This document shows positions 9,625 through 17,037 of a stretch of DNA of 64,000 bases, one piece after another. The notes under the pieces are model-generated. The model saw only the letters and a list, made by a program, of their open reading frames with translations. It had not been told where the DNA came from and searched no databases. The stretch lies in the NCBI RefSeq assembly GCF_002368295.1, contig NZ_AP018248.1:8636820-8700819 (forward strand), read 5' to 3'. Position 1 is the stretch's first letter. Every line of letters starts with the position of its first letter. Origin of the DNA: Tolypothrix tenuis PCC 7101. Its GTDB lineage: Bacteria > Cyanobacteriota > Cyanobacteriia > Cyanobacteriales > Nostocaceae. Position numbers and translations under genes: made by a program.

Positions 9625-10827
9625 ATGCCAAAAATTTGGGCTTTGAAAGTAGATCAGTTTTTCAATGCAAATTCTAACTGCATTGTCGCTACCGCCCATG
9701 TAGATACCTTTCCCACTGACCTTCCATTAGAGCCCAATATCAGAGAACCTAACCGCAAAAGTTCCACTTACAGACAAATCTACGACTCATTGACCACTGA
9801 ACCTGAAAAATTCTTTGAGCGGCATGGCGGAATCGTGCTGTGTGCAAATAAGGTTAAGCCTAACAGTAAAAAGACACAGCTAGAGTTAGAAATCCTTGAG
9901 GCACAAGAAGGTGGTAGCGATGGCATCATTAACGGGGGGCATACGGTTTTGGCTTTTCAACAGGCCAGAGGCTACAACTTTGACCTCTCGAAAGCCAGGG
10001 TTAAAGTTACCATTCATATTGGCTTAAGCGAGGATGAAGCAAAAGATATCGCCTTAGCATCTAATACATCTGCCCCTGTAGATGCGCGCTCAAAGGTCAA
10101 TGCCAGGGGTGATTATAAATTCATTAAACAGTTTTTAGCGCAACTAGAGCGTGACCAAGAAACAAAATTCCGCATTGCCTATTACCAAAACCAAAGCGGT
10201 GCACCCAAAAGTCCGCAATGCAACGTCAACCATTTGATTAAGTTGATGAATTGCCTGGACAGAAACAAATACAACCCAGACAGCAAGAGTAGAACCAAAC
10301 ACCCACCTGTCAGTAATACACCGTCCTTGAGTGAAGCGGAAAGACAAAGACTATCGAAATTACTGCCGCTACTGCCAAAAGCATTGTGGATTGAACAACA
10401 ATTATTTAAGACTATTGAGGAACATATCACCAAGCCCAGAAAAAAAGGAATCATTGACTTAGCCTCAATTGACCCACGCAAGAATACGCTCTTGCCAGAT
10501 AGCCGATATTCTTTTGGGTTTAGCGCGCCTGCTGATATTGCTATGCCCATTGTTGCTGCTTATCGGGTGTTTTTGGACGAGCAGTACAATTGGATTATTC
10601 CTTTTGATGAGTTCGCTCTTGATTTCCTTCAACATCTGTGGACTAACTATTACAGGAAATACTTGGTGTCAGAAAAATTAGCTGGGAATACAGTTGGGAC
10701 TAAAATCTGCCGCAATCCGGTAATTTGGGATAACCTTTATGTTTCAGCACAAAGCTACTTGAATCAGCACTTGATCAAGATGGTTGGCTCAAACACCAAG
10801 CGCGAAGATTTGAAACTAGTGAATTGA
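9625..10827 (+). CDS. AIPR-like (abortive infection phage resistance) protein
   Basis: 400 residues. The signature is DGIINGGHT at residues 99-107 followed by hydrophobic residues, resembling the (I)xNGxQT-type loop of AIPR proteins, and ASNTSAPVDARSKVNA around 145-160, a typical downstream block. AIPR proteins occur in abortive-infection and other phage-defence loci; their biochemical activity is poorly defined. Here the gene lies 300 bp behind the pPIWI-RE operon in the same direction, separated by an IS scar, so it may be an independent defence gene. It is shorter than many AIPR members. No strong Shine-Dalgarno is visible; ATG at 9625 is the first start after the scar. Confidence 0.68.
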   Translation: MPKIWALKVDQFFNANSNCIVATAHVDTFPTDLPLEPNIREPNRKSSTYRQIYDSLTTEPEKFFERHGGIVLCANKVKPNSKKTQLELEILEAQEGGSDGIINGGHTVLAFQQARGYNFDLSKARVKVTIHIGLSEDEAKDIALASNTSAPVDARSKVNARGDYKFIKQFLAQLERDQETKFRIAYYQNQSGAPKSPQCNVNHLIKLMNCLDRNKYNPDSKSRTKHPPVSNTPSLSEAERQRLSKLLPLLPKALWIEQQLFKTIEEHITKPRKKGIIDLASIDPRKNTLLPDSRYSFGFSAPADIAMPIVAAYRVFLDEQYNWIIPFDEFALDFLQHLWTNYYRKYLVSEKLAGNTVGTKICRNPVIWDNLYVSAQSYLNQHLIKMVGSNTKREDLKLVN

Positions 10828-10831
10828 TTAC

Positions 10832-10895
10832 TATGGTGGAAAGCGTATTGTTAGACTTCGATTGCAAAATGCGCTTTCCAAAAAAGCATCACCAT
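10832..10895. other. Two-tier stem-loop downstream of the AIPR gene
   Basis: TATGGTG (10832-10838) pairs with CACCATA (10889-10895). Inside it, GGAAAGCGTATT (10838-10849) pairs with AATGCGCTTTCC (10868-10879) with one G-U. An A-rich bulge separates the two stems on the 3' side. There is no T-run directly after the structure, so it is not a canonical intrinsic terminator, although its position 5 bp after the stop codon suggests 3'-end formation or mRNA stabilisation. It could also be an IS-end remnant. Confidence 0.5.
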
Positions 10896-11324
10896 AACTG
10901 GTATTACTCATAAAAGCGATCACTACTATCAAGCTAGAGTATTTAGGATTCTGACATCTATCTACTGCGAATTCAATTAAAGTTTTGATTAATTCCAGCA
11001 GATTCGATGTTTATGAGGTACAGCAACTGAATCAAATTCAAAGTTTAACAAGTATCCCTAAAATTAGTGTACCTCCCTTATCTCAAAAGTGCTGTATGTG
11101 CGTAATAAACCAATGCAATTGCATTTACAGTAAAGGTTGAATTAGAAATGCGATCACTTTGCAGTACGGGTTAAATTAAAAGTGCAATTTGCTCCCGTTT
11201 TGTGAGATGTGTAGGCGTATCCCATCGTAGACATCGCTTGATAAGTTAGGTAGGAGCCAATAGTACTTTGCACACCTTAACGATGAGGTAGAATGGTAAT
11301 ACTCTCAGATAAATAAATTAAGTT
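10896..11324. other. Non-coding region upstream of xisHI, with a cyanobacterial dispersed repeat
   Basis: About 430 bp without a credible ORF. Around 11210-11237 it contains GGCGTATCCCATCGTAGACA, a degenerate copy of a short dispersed repeat common in Nostoc-type genomes. The promoter of the xisHI pair should lie between about 11240 and 11324. Nothing else was recognised. Confidence 0.4.
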
Positions 11325-11741
11325 ATGTCAGCAAAGGATAAATTTCACGATATTGTGAGATTAGCTTTGGAAAAAGACAGGTGGAATATTACAAACGACC
11401 CTCTGTATATTGATTTTGGTCAAGTTCAGATGCGTATCGATTTGGGAGCAGAGAAGTTACTTGCAGCAGAAAAGGAAGGTGAAAAAATCGCTGTTGAAAT
11501 CAAAAGTTTTCTAAATCCATCAGCTATCACTGATTTTCATCTGGCTCTGGGACAATTCCTTAACTATCGTACTGCTCTGAGAGAGAAAGAACCAGAGCGT
11601 CACCTATATTTAGCTGTTGATCTAGAAACTTATAATGATTTTTTTACGCTTCCATTTATACAACTTCAAATTCAGGAATTTCAATTAAAGCTAGTGATTT
11701 ACGATACTGAAACTGAGGAGATAGTAAGATGGATAAGTTAG
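11325..11741 (+). CDS. xisH: XisH family protein (fdxN element excision controlling factor homologue), copy 1
   Basis: 138 residues, the usual XisH length. The conserved core IDLGAEKLLAAEK...IAVEIKSF has a PD-(D/E)XK-like arrangement (D39, E58, K60), then a conserved F-x-A-L-G-Q-F segment. In Anabaena, XisH and XisI are needed with the recombinase XisF to excise the fdxN element during heterocyst differentiation. Homologous pairs are far more widespread than that element, so a role in excision here is only an inference. It overlaps xisI by 13 bp. A second pair lies at 55767-56506 on the opposite strand. Confidence 0.88.
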   Translation: MSAKDKFHDIVRLALEKDRWNITNDPLYIDFGQVQMRIDLGAEKLLAAEKEGEKIAVEIKSFLNPSAITDFHLALGQFLNYRTALREKEPERHLYLAVDLETYNDFFTLPFIQLQIQEFQLKLVIYDTETEEIVRWIS

Positions 11742-12064
11742 AAAAATATAGGGAATACATACAGCAACTTTTGACAAAATATGGTAGTTATAAACCTTCT
11801 TATGGCGATGTAGAAGTAGAACAAATATTTGATACTGTACGCGACCATTATCAACTTGTTAATGTAGGCTGGGAAAATAAACGTCGTGTGTATGGTTGTT
11901 CAATACACATCGATATCAAGAATGAAAAAGTTTGGATTCAGTGGAATGGAACCGAGATAAATATTGCGGAAGAGCTAGTTTTAATGGGAGTTCCAAAACA
12001 AGACATTGTTATCGGATTTCATTCACCTTATAAAAGACAATTTACAGATTTTGCTGTAGGTTAG
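11729..12064 (+). CDS. xisI: XisI family protein (fdxN element excision controlling factor homologue), copy 1
   Basis: 111 residues. Family blocks: DTVRDHYQLVNVGWENKRRV (about 31-50), HIDIKNEKVWIQWNGTE (about 55-72), and the C-terminal GVPKQDIVIGFH...RQFTDFAVG. XisI is thought to act with XisH. The ATG lies inside the end of xisH (13-bp overlap), implying translational coupling and a complex made in fixed proportion. It is very similar to the 111-residue copy at 55767-56102, so both pairs share recent ancestry. Confidence 0.88.
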   Translation: MDKLEKYREYIQQLLTKYGSYKPSYGDVEVEQIFDTVRDHYQLVNVGWENKRRVYGCSIHIDIKNEKVWIQWNGTEINIAEELVLMGVPKQDIVIGFHSPYKRQFTDFAVG

Positions 12065-12412
12065 CAAGTAATAAATAAAAAAGCTATAGGCACAGTTTTG
12101 TGAATGTAGTTTATGAAGCTAAATACAGTCGGATACAGACATTAAGTTGATGGTGTGTGTGCCTTGAGTATGTCAAGTGCATTTTCTGTAACTCTTGGAG
12201 AATTAATAGCTTTATTCATGGGCGTTGCCTCCCTCTAGTTGCTCAACAGCTTTGCATTACTTCTATTTGAGTGGCATCTGTGCTATGACTTACGCGCTCG
12301 TGCAAAAAGCAGATACAGCAATTTTTCTAGGAACCTTTGAATACTGCCTAGTTTATTTTTCTCAAATTCTAATGTGCAATTAAATTTTTGTAAATCTTAA
12401 TATTAACTGGGC

Positions 12413-12465
12413 TTTTCCAGATTAATTCCACAGCTTTTCCACAATTATTTCCGCAGTTTTCCACA
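12413..12465 (+). other. Phased array of five DnaA-box-like 9-mers
   Basis: Two perfect TTTTCCACA boxes, the form preferred in cyanobacteria, lie at 12435-12443 and 12457-12465. Near-matches are TTTTCCAGA (12413), AATTCCACA (12424) and ATTTCCGCA (12447). All five point the same way, with start-to-start spacing of 11, 11, 12 and 10 bp, i.e. one helical turn. A ~60-bp AT-rich stretch lies directly to the left. This is what a DnaA-loaded origin or a DnaA-titration site would look like. Confidence 0.55.
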
Positions 12466-12705
12466 AAGAGTTTACAAGCTCATAGGCTTTTGTTACTTGG
12501 CTGGGGATTTCATCTTCTTAGCGTTCAGCCTGGTTATTTACTGAGTTCTAATTAAGTAACGTAACAAAAATCTGTCTCTAACTCTGATTCTGTCGTAAAT
12601 ATTTATTTATTCTGTACTTGTACTTAATATTTCGTAGCATTGACAAACCTACCCTCTCTAGTTGCACAATAATTCGACTAGCTTGTATCGTTCCTTGAAC
12701 TCGTA

Positions 12706-12749
12706 GAACAAACTGTATAAATTTATCCAAAATTTGACACAGTTTGTTC
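12706..12749. repeat. 11-bp perfect inverted repeat upstream of the DUF2811 gene
   Basis: GAACAAACTGT (12706-12716) and ACAGTTTGTTC (12739-12749) are perfect reverse complements 22 bp apart. The right arm overlaps a TTGACA hexamer (12734-12739). It could be a dimeric regulator site or a cruciform/hairpin near the putative origin. Confidence 0.5.
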
Positions 12750-12833
12750 AGTAGTGAAAGAATGATTTGCTTTTGCTAGAAATTCTCATTGTGTCAACGA
12801 CCCAACACTCTTGGGGTCTCTTGGAGGTTTTAG

Positions 12834-13031
12834 ATGAACGCAACTGTTAGCATCTTCACCGAAATTCCCTCACCCCTGCATGAGTGTCTGCAAGACTACT
12901 TGCAGCAGCATCCTGATTGGGATGAGAACCGCTTATTAACGGCGGCTGTGTCTCTGTTTCTGCTACAAAATGCTGATAGCGATCGCCTTGTTGCTCAAGT
13001 TTATCTTGATGCTTTGTTTCAACGTCCTTAA
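12834..13031 (+). CDS. DUF2811 family small protein
   Basis: 65 residues beginning MNATVSIFTEIP and containing HPDWDENRLLTAAVSLFLLQ, the hallmark of the cyanobacterial DUF2811 family. GGAGG lies about 6 bp before the ATG. The family is small, soluble and of unknown function, often encoded by single copies in cyanobacteria. The length is typical. The neighbouring gene 13090-13458 is in the same direction 58 bp downstream. Confidence 0.85.
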   Translation: MNATVSIFTEIPSPLHECLQDYLQQHPDWDENRLLTAAVSLFLLQNADSDRLVAQVYLDALFQRP

Positions 13032-13089
13032 ATCAGCATCAATTGCACTGTATTGTAAATGTTTAAATTTATCGGGATAAACACAACCC

Positions 13090-13458
13090 ATGTCACAGGT
13101 AGAACGAGACGAAGAGCGAGAAGAACGTATTGATATGGAAGCCGTTGTTGATGCTTACGATGAAGAAGAACGCGCAATGGGTTGGTACTATTATCTGGAA
13201 GACAGAATTAGTTTTCCCTTTGCAGCAAAATGGATTAGCCGTAAGCGTCCACAAGGAAGGGATGTTGAAGCCATAGAGATGTCCCCAGAGGATGAGTGTT
13301 TGCACGATATGTTTGTAGAAGTGCGTTATCACGAAGGAGACATTGACGATATTTTTTCTGCACGCCTGTCAGAAATCAACCCTATTGAGGTGGATGAGGA
13401 AACCACCCAAGCGATCGCTGACTGGCATTATTGGATTGCAAGAGGATACGAATTTTAG
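13090..13458 (+). CDS. CcbP-like calcium-binding protein
   Basis: 122 residues, strongly acidic. The pattern is EERIDMEAVVDAYDEEERAM, then GWYYYLEDRISFPF, then MSPEDECLHDMFVEV and a C-terminal AIADWHYWIARGYEF. It matches the cyanobacterial CcbP (calcium-binding) family in length and sequence style. CcbP of Anabaena sequesters calcium and its degradation accompanies heterocyst differentiation. Many paralogues exist with unproven calcium binding, so the functional statement is by family only. No good Shine-Dalgarno is visible ahead of the ATG. Confidence 0.65.
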   Translation: MSQVERDEEREERIDMEAVVDAYDEEERAMGWYYYLEDRISFPFAAKWISRKRPQGRDVEAIEMSPEDECLHDMFVEVRYHEGDIDDIFSARLSEINPIEVDEETTQAIADWHYWIARGYEF

Positions 13459-13492
13459 CTCAAACAGCAAGAAGCTGCATTGATTTTAGTGG

Positions 13493-14611
13493 TCAAAGTG
13501 CCAACAATCTAGCTTTTTTCAGCCGAGAGAGTAAACCTGAACGGCTACTGTAATCCTTTTGTATTTGTTGAATGCTGGCTTGAAATTCATCTAACGCTCC
13601 TTGATGTTCCGCCAAGTCTCGCAAATCAACAAGATATGCAACTGCTTGTTCATAAGGTTTTGATTGCTTCAGTTCGATTAGCTTGTATACTTCCAACCAC
13701 ACTTGCTCTTCTTTCAAAGCCAGTGCTTCTAATTTAAGGATTTTCTCCTGTTGTACTCTCAGGAATTCCTGTTTATTGCGGCGTTCATTTTGCTCTTGAG
13801 CACCTGCCAATAATTCTGCTAAAGAGCGTCTAGTAATCTTATCATTACCAGAATTTTTTGGATTTTTAAATATTGCTCTTAGTCTCTTAATAAGCTGAAG
13901 CTTAACATTAGGTTCATCCCTAATTACTTTGAGTAGAAAGTCATTTTTCTCCTCTGATGACAAAGCACCAATCCATTCTTCTATTGGTTCAACTTCATCT
14001 TGTTGCGAAACACTTTCTTCTGTTGCAAACGCTATCAGATCTCGGTCGATATCAAAAAATTCTACAAAAGCTTCTAAATAGATGGGTAGTTGATTCAAGT
14101 TAGCAGGTACAGGTGGTTCAAGCAACTCCTCTTGCTCTTCATAGATAGAGATGGAAGTAGCTTTTAGCCAAGCAAGGTATAAAACTCTAAAATCTCCCTG
14201 TAAAATGTCATCTCGAATCTGCAATAACCTAGTTAACCATCCTTCACCTTCTATCCAAGTTCGATATTCTTCATCATCAATATTGATATCTAAGATTATA
14301 TAGCTTGAGTTTGTAAATACTGTAATTTGCTCGGGTATACAGTAAGGCTCAAAAATTGATGGATCAATGACCGATTTTGGTAGACGAAATACTAATTGTC
14401 TAGTACCCCAATTCGCCATATACAACATCATGTCAAAGCACTTTTCTAGAAGCTCTTTAGGTTCGCCTCGAAAATCTCCATAGCTATAAGTAAAAATTGC
14501 ACTTCTTGATGTTAGCTGTACACGGCTAGAAAAGCTACTAATGTAAGTTTGTTCTGATGTATTTAATGGTCGCTCTAATGCTTGAAACTCTTAATATTGA
14601 TATTCACTCAT
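13493..14611 (-). pseudogene. Conserved cyanobacterial protein of unknown function, nonsense codon at position 7
   Basis: The minus strand reads ATG at 14611, then MSEYQY, a TAA stop (14593-14591), and immediately an in-frame continuation EFQALERPLNTSEQ running unbroken to 13493. I recall homologous N-termini as MSEYQYYEFQA-like, so the TAA replaces a tyrosine codon by one base. Full length would be 372 residues; the first ATG after the stop (14431) gives 312 residues and loses a conserved-looking N-terminal region. The second half is Glu/Lys rich and helical (coiled coil near 240-300). No function is recognised. It is likely a recent pseudogene, or expressed only as an N-truncated form. Confidence 0.7.
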
Positions 14612-14823
14612 TATCTTTTTGACTTTGGGGATGCTGATTAATTACAAAAGCTTACCGCAAAATTAATTTACTTCAATCCCACCAATAACTAACAATAACT
14701 CCATCACTGGCAGTTTCAAGGTGCCTGAAGGAACTTTAGCCTTTGCAACCTGGTAGTTCCGGTTGGTCAGTTGGCTCTGTCCCAAAGCCAATACGCTTCA
14801 TAGGGCATTAGTACCCTGCATTT

Positions 14824-15066
14824 TTGTTTGGTTTAGGTGCGGTGACAGCAGTTACCCTCTGCTTTGATGATTATCACTACCAAATCAACCGCGATCGCTA
14901 TGGAAGTATAAGAGCTAAAGTCATGAAAATAGTAGGCGGTGTCAAAATTAAAACTACTGAAGTATCAGTTACAGAATGGAGTCAAGCAGTAGCAGCAGCA
15001 TTAGTGCAAGTATCATCTCGCAATACCGAGATGCGCACCGCTTTAAGTAAGTTTATTTTGGGCTAA
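14824..15066 (+). pseudogene. Probable gene remnant (80 codons, TTG start only)
   Basis: The open frame starts at a TTG directly behind a TAG and reads LFGLGAVTAVTLCFDDYHYQ...SKFILG. It has no ATG start and no Shine-Dalgarno, but the composition looks protein-like. It sits between two genes with inactivating stop codons, so I read it as the surviving 3' part of a decayed gene. The family is not recognised. Confidence 0.4.
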
Positions 15067-15112
15067 CAGTTCTACATAAATTTCCCACATCAATGAAATT
15101 GGACTGCTATGT

Positions 15113-15949
15113 ATGGGATTATTCGCAAAACTCACTAACCAGATTTGGACTGCTACTAAGTTGGGAGTAGGTTCTATATCTCGACAGAGTTCTTCAGTTC
15201 CTAAAGCGGGGTTTACCATTCCTACTCATCGGGTCAAACAACACAAAGATATTGATAAAAAGTCTGGCAAATCTTTCTTTACAAGCGATTTAACTACCAA
15301 TGAATATTTACTCACCCGTGAAACAGGTTGTGAACCTGTGGGTTTGGTGATAGGAACTAGCTTTTATAAAGTCGGATTTTATGGTTATTTTTGGGGCTAT
15401 CGTAACCAAACCGGAGAGGTAGCTGCTTTAACTCAAGCGCAACTAGCAGCACGAGAACTGACTGTGAGTAGAATGCAAGCAGAAGCGGCGATGTTAGGCG
15501 CTCATGGCATTATTGGAGTACGTCTGCATCAGCGTCGTCAAGTTTGGGGTGTGGGGATGGTGGAATTTACAGCGATTGGGACTGCTATTCGCATACCTAA
15601 CCGTCCACCCACAAATAAACCTTTTACCAGCGACTTGAGTGGACAGGAATTTTGACAACTACGTCAAGCTGGTTATTGGCCAAAAGGCTTAGTTTTTGGT
15701 GCTTGTTCTTATTATGTGCATAGCGATCGCACTACTCGCGCTTTAATGAATAACTCTGCTTGGAATCTTTTATTTGGTCAAGGTAGGCGTAACCAAGAAT
15801 TAACCCAGTTTACTCAAGGCTTTCAAGATGCCTGAGAATTAGCGATGATGCGACTTGCAACCCAAATCAGTCAATTGTCGGCTAAAGGTGCAGTCGGAAT
15901 GCACATCGAAAAAAGCGAAGAAATTATTACCTGTATTAGCGCCACCTAG
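15113..15949 (+). pseudogene. YbjQ-like (heavy-metal-binding domain) protein with two in-frame TGA codons
   Basis: Continuous homology-like reading runs over 279 codons but is broken by TGA at 15653 and TGA at 15833, ending at TAG 15947. Each half has a YbjQ-type repeat: AAMLGAHGIIGVRL in the first, QLSAKGAVGMHIEK in the last. Around the stops the text is QEF-stop-QLRQAGYW and FQDA-stop-ELAMMRL. By memory of the family these replace Trp (TGG) and Arg (CGA), both one-base changes. As read, translation would stop after 180 residues and lose the second domain. YbjQ-like proteins form pentameric rings of unknown function. UGA recoding is unlikely because the neighbouring gene is broken by TAA. 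Confidence 0.75.
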
Positions 15950-15968
15950 TCCTAAGCATTAGGATTTT
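15950..15968 (+). terminator. Short intrinsic terminator after the YbjQ-like pseudogene
   Basis: TCCTAA (15950-15955) pairs with TTAGGA (15959-15964), followed by TTTT. It lies directly behind the TAG stop at 15947-15949. The stem is short, so efficiency is uncertain. Confidence 0.5.
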
Positions 15969-16530
15969 GCTGCAAGATTTGCTGTTACGAGCTCAGCTAA
16001 GCCATTCCACACTAATATTTAAAATCACCAATTTTCAATAAAAAATCACTTAGACAGCTATTTTTCACAGAGCACTTGCAGAACTTTTAGATCTACTAAA
16101 AGCAGTCAGCAGTAACTAACTAATCGGCTCGATCTCTGATGGGGGTCAACTTCTGTGACTAAAATTAAAATTGCCTTGTGATAATTTCAAGACTTTGGTT
16201 TACCTTTTTGAGCTATTGCTAGCCCTTTGTTCCCCCGGTTGTAGCAAGTGGCGTGCTACTTCTTAGACTTTCTACTATTAAGTCGATTATAGCGTTTCTC
16301 AATCTAGTGAGGTACGTTTTTGAAGCTGATTGTTTTGATATAAAAGGTTCGTGTGTACTTCAGTTGCCTGGGAAACGCTATAAGTTATATTTCTCTTTAA
16401 CGGTAAAACTATGGTTAGGGTTCAATATTCCCTTGGTTGTCTATAAAGAAATACTTAATACCAACCACTAGAGTTATGACTTGGAACAACAACGGGAAGC
16501 AACGCGATCGCTCAATAGCAAAATTTACAA
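15969..16530. other. Non-coding region between the decayed patch and the RHH gene
   Basis: About 560 bp. A 72-codon frame (16253-16471, GTG start) has no Shine-Dalgarno and no recognisable protein character. One GCGATCGC-type site occurs near 16503. I see no other structured element. Confidence 0.4.
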
Positions 16531-16728
16531 TTAATCTTCCTTTTGAGCTTCCGCTTGTTCCTTAGCCACAGCAAGAGCAATAGCCTGTCGTAGCCATTCA
16601 GAACGGTTGGGCTTGTTACGCACATAAGCATCTAATTCCTCTGGCAACAGTACAGATATAGGTTTTGCACCAGATTTTACTCCTACTCCTTTTGATTGAA
16701 AGCGAGTAGCAATATCGTTTCTTTCCAT
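16531..16728 (-). CDS. Small ribbon-helix-helix type DNA-binding protein
   Basis: 65 residues. The segment KPISVLLPEELDAYVRNKPN followed by RSEWLRQAIALAVAKEQ has the strand-helix-helix layout of CopG/Arc-type regulators. Such proteins commonly autoregulate plasmid genes or act as antitoxins. No toxin gene is adjacent; the divergent neighbour across 310 bp is ardA. Two A/T-cored palindromes lie in the intervening DNA and are natural candidate operators. ATG at 16728 is chosen as the only plausible start. Confidence 0.7.
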   Translation of the reverse strand: MERNDIATRFQSKGVGVKSGAKPISVLLPEELDAYVRNKPNRSEWLRQAIALAVAKEQAEAQKED

Positions 16729-16767
16729 AGTAATTAGCCTTTTGCTATAAGTCTATCTTAGCAAAAC

Positions 16768-16847
16768 CCGTATATATACGGCAATACATTAATTATTTTA
16801 ATCATTTAATAGAGGCGAAAATATTGAAATGCCCATATATATATGGG
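16768..16847. promoter_or_regulatory. Two palindromic operator-like sites between the RHH gene and ardA
   Basis: CCGTATATATACGG (16768-16781) and CCCATATATATATGGG (16832-16847) are perfect palindromes with the same alternating AT core and C/G ends. They lie 40 and 104 bp upstream of the RHH start. RHH proteins bind such short symmetric sites as dimers of dimers, so autoregulation, possibly with control of ardA, is the simplest reading. Confidence 0.5.
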
Positions 16848-16965
16848 ATAATAAAAGAGTGGGAGATAGGAAATGGAGCGCCAAAAAGACTCTCGGCAAC
16901 GGAACCGATACCGAAGCGTGAAGTTTTAAGATGTAGCGCTAAATCCAAAACTCTTACATACACAA

Positions 16966-17009
16966 CAGAAAAAGCACCCCCGACGACCAATCTAAAGGTG
17001 CTTCTTCTG
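16966..17009 (+). promoter_or_regulatory. Leader hairpin upstream of ardA
   Basis: CAGAAAAAGCACC (16966-16978) pairs with GGTGCTTCTTCTG (16997-17009), a 13-bp stem with one mismatch and an 18-nt loop. A short T-containing stretch (GTTTTAA) and then a GAAGGA ribosome-binding site follow. It looks like an attenuator or translational control hairpin in the ardA leader. The rest of 16848-17037 shows no convincing ORF. Confidence 0.45.
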
Positions 17010-17037
17010 AGTTTTAATACCAGAAGGATTCTAACAC

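Larger units (their letters stand above)
12065..12833. other. AT-rich non-coding region with origin-like features
   Basis: This ~770-bp stretch has no convincing ORF. It holds an AT-rich segment (about 12340-12410), a phased cluster of DnaA-box-like 9-mers (12413-12465), and a long inverted repeat (12706-12749). The final 40 bp hold a short hairpin (GACCCAA/TTGGG-GTC around 12790-12810) and the GGAGG ribosome-binding site for the DUF2811 gene. The combination of AT-rich DNA and DnaA boxes fits a replication origin. Confidence 0.5.

Noticed and set aside
15653..15835. UGA recoding (Trp or selenocysteine) in the YbjQ-like gene
   Set aside because: The second UGA fits a former Arg codon, no SECIS-like hairpin is evident, and the neighbouring gene is broken by UAA, so plain decay is simpler.
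16253..16471. 72-codon ORF with GTG start
   Set aside because: No ribosome-binding site, no recognisable motif, low-complexity AT-driven composition.
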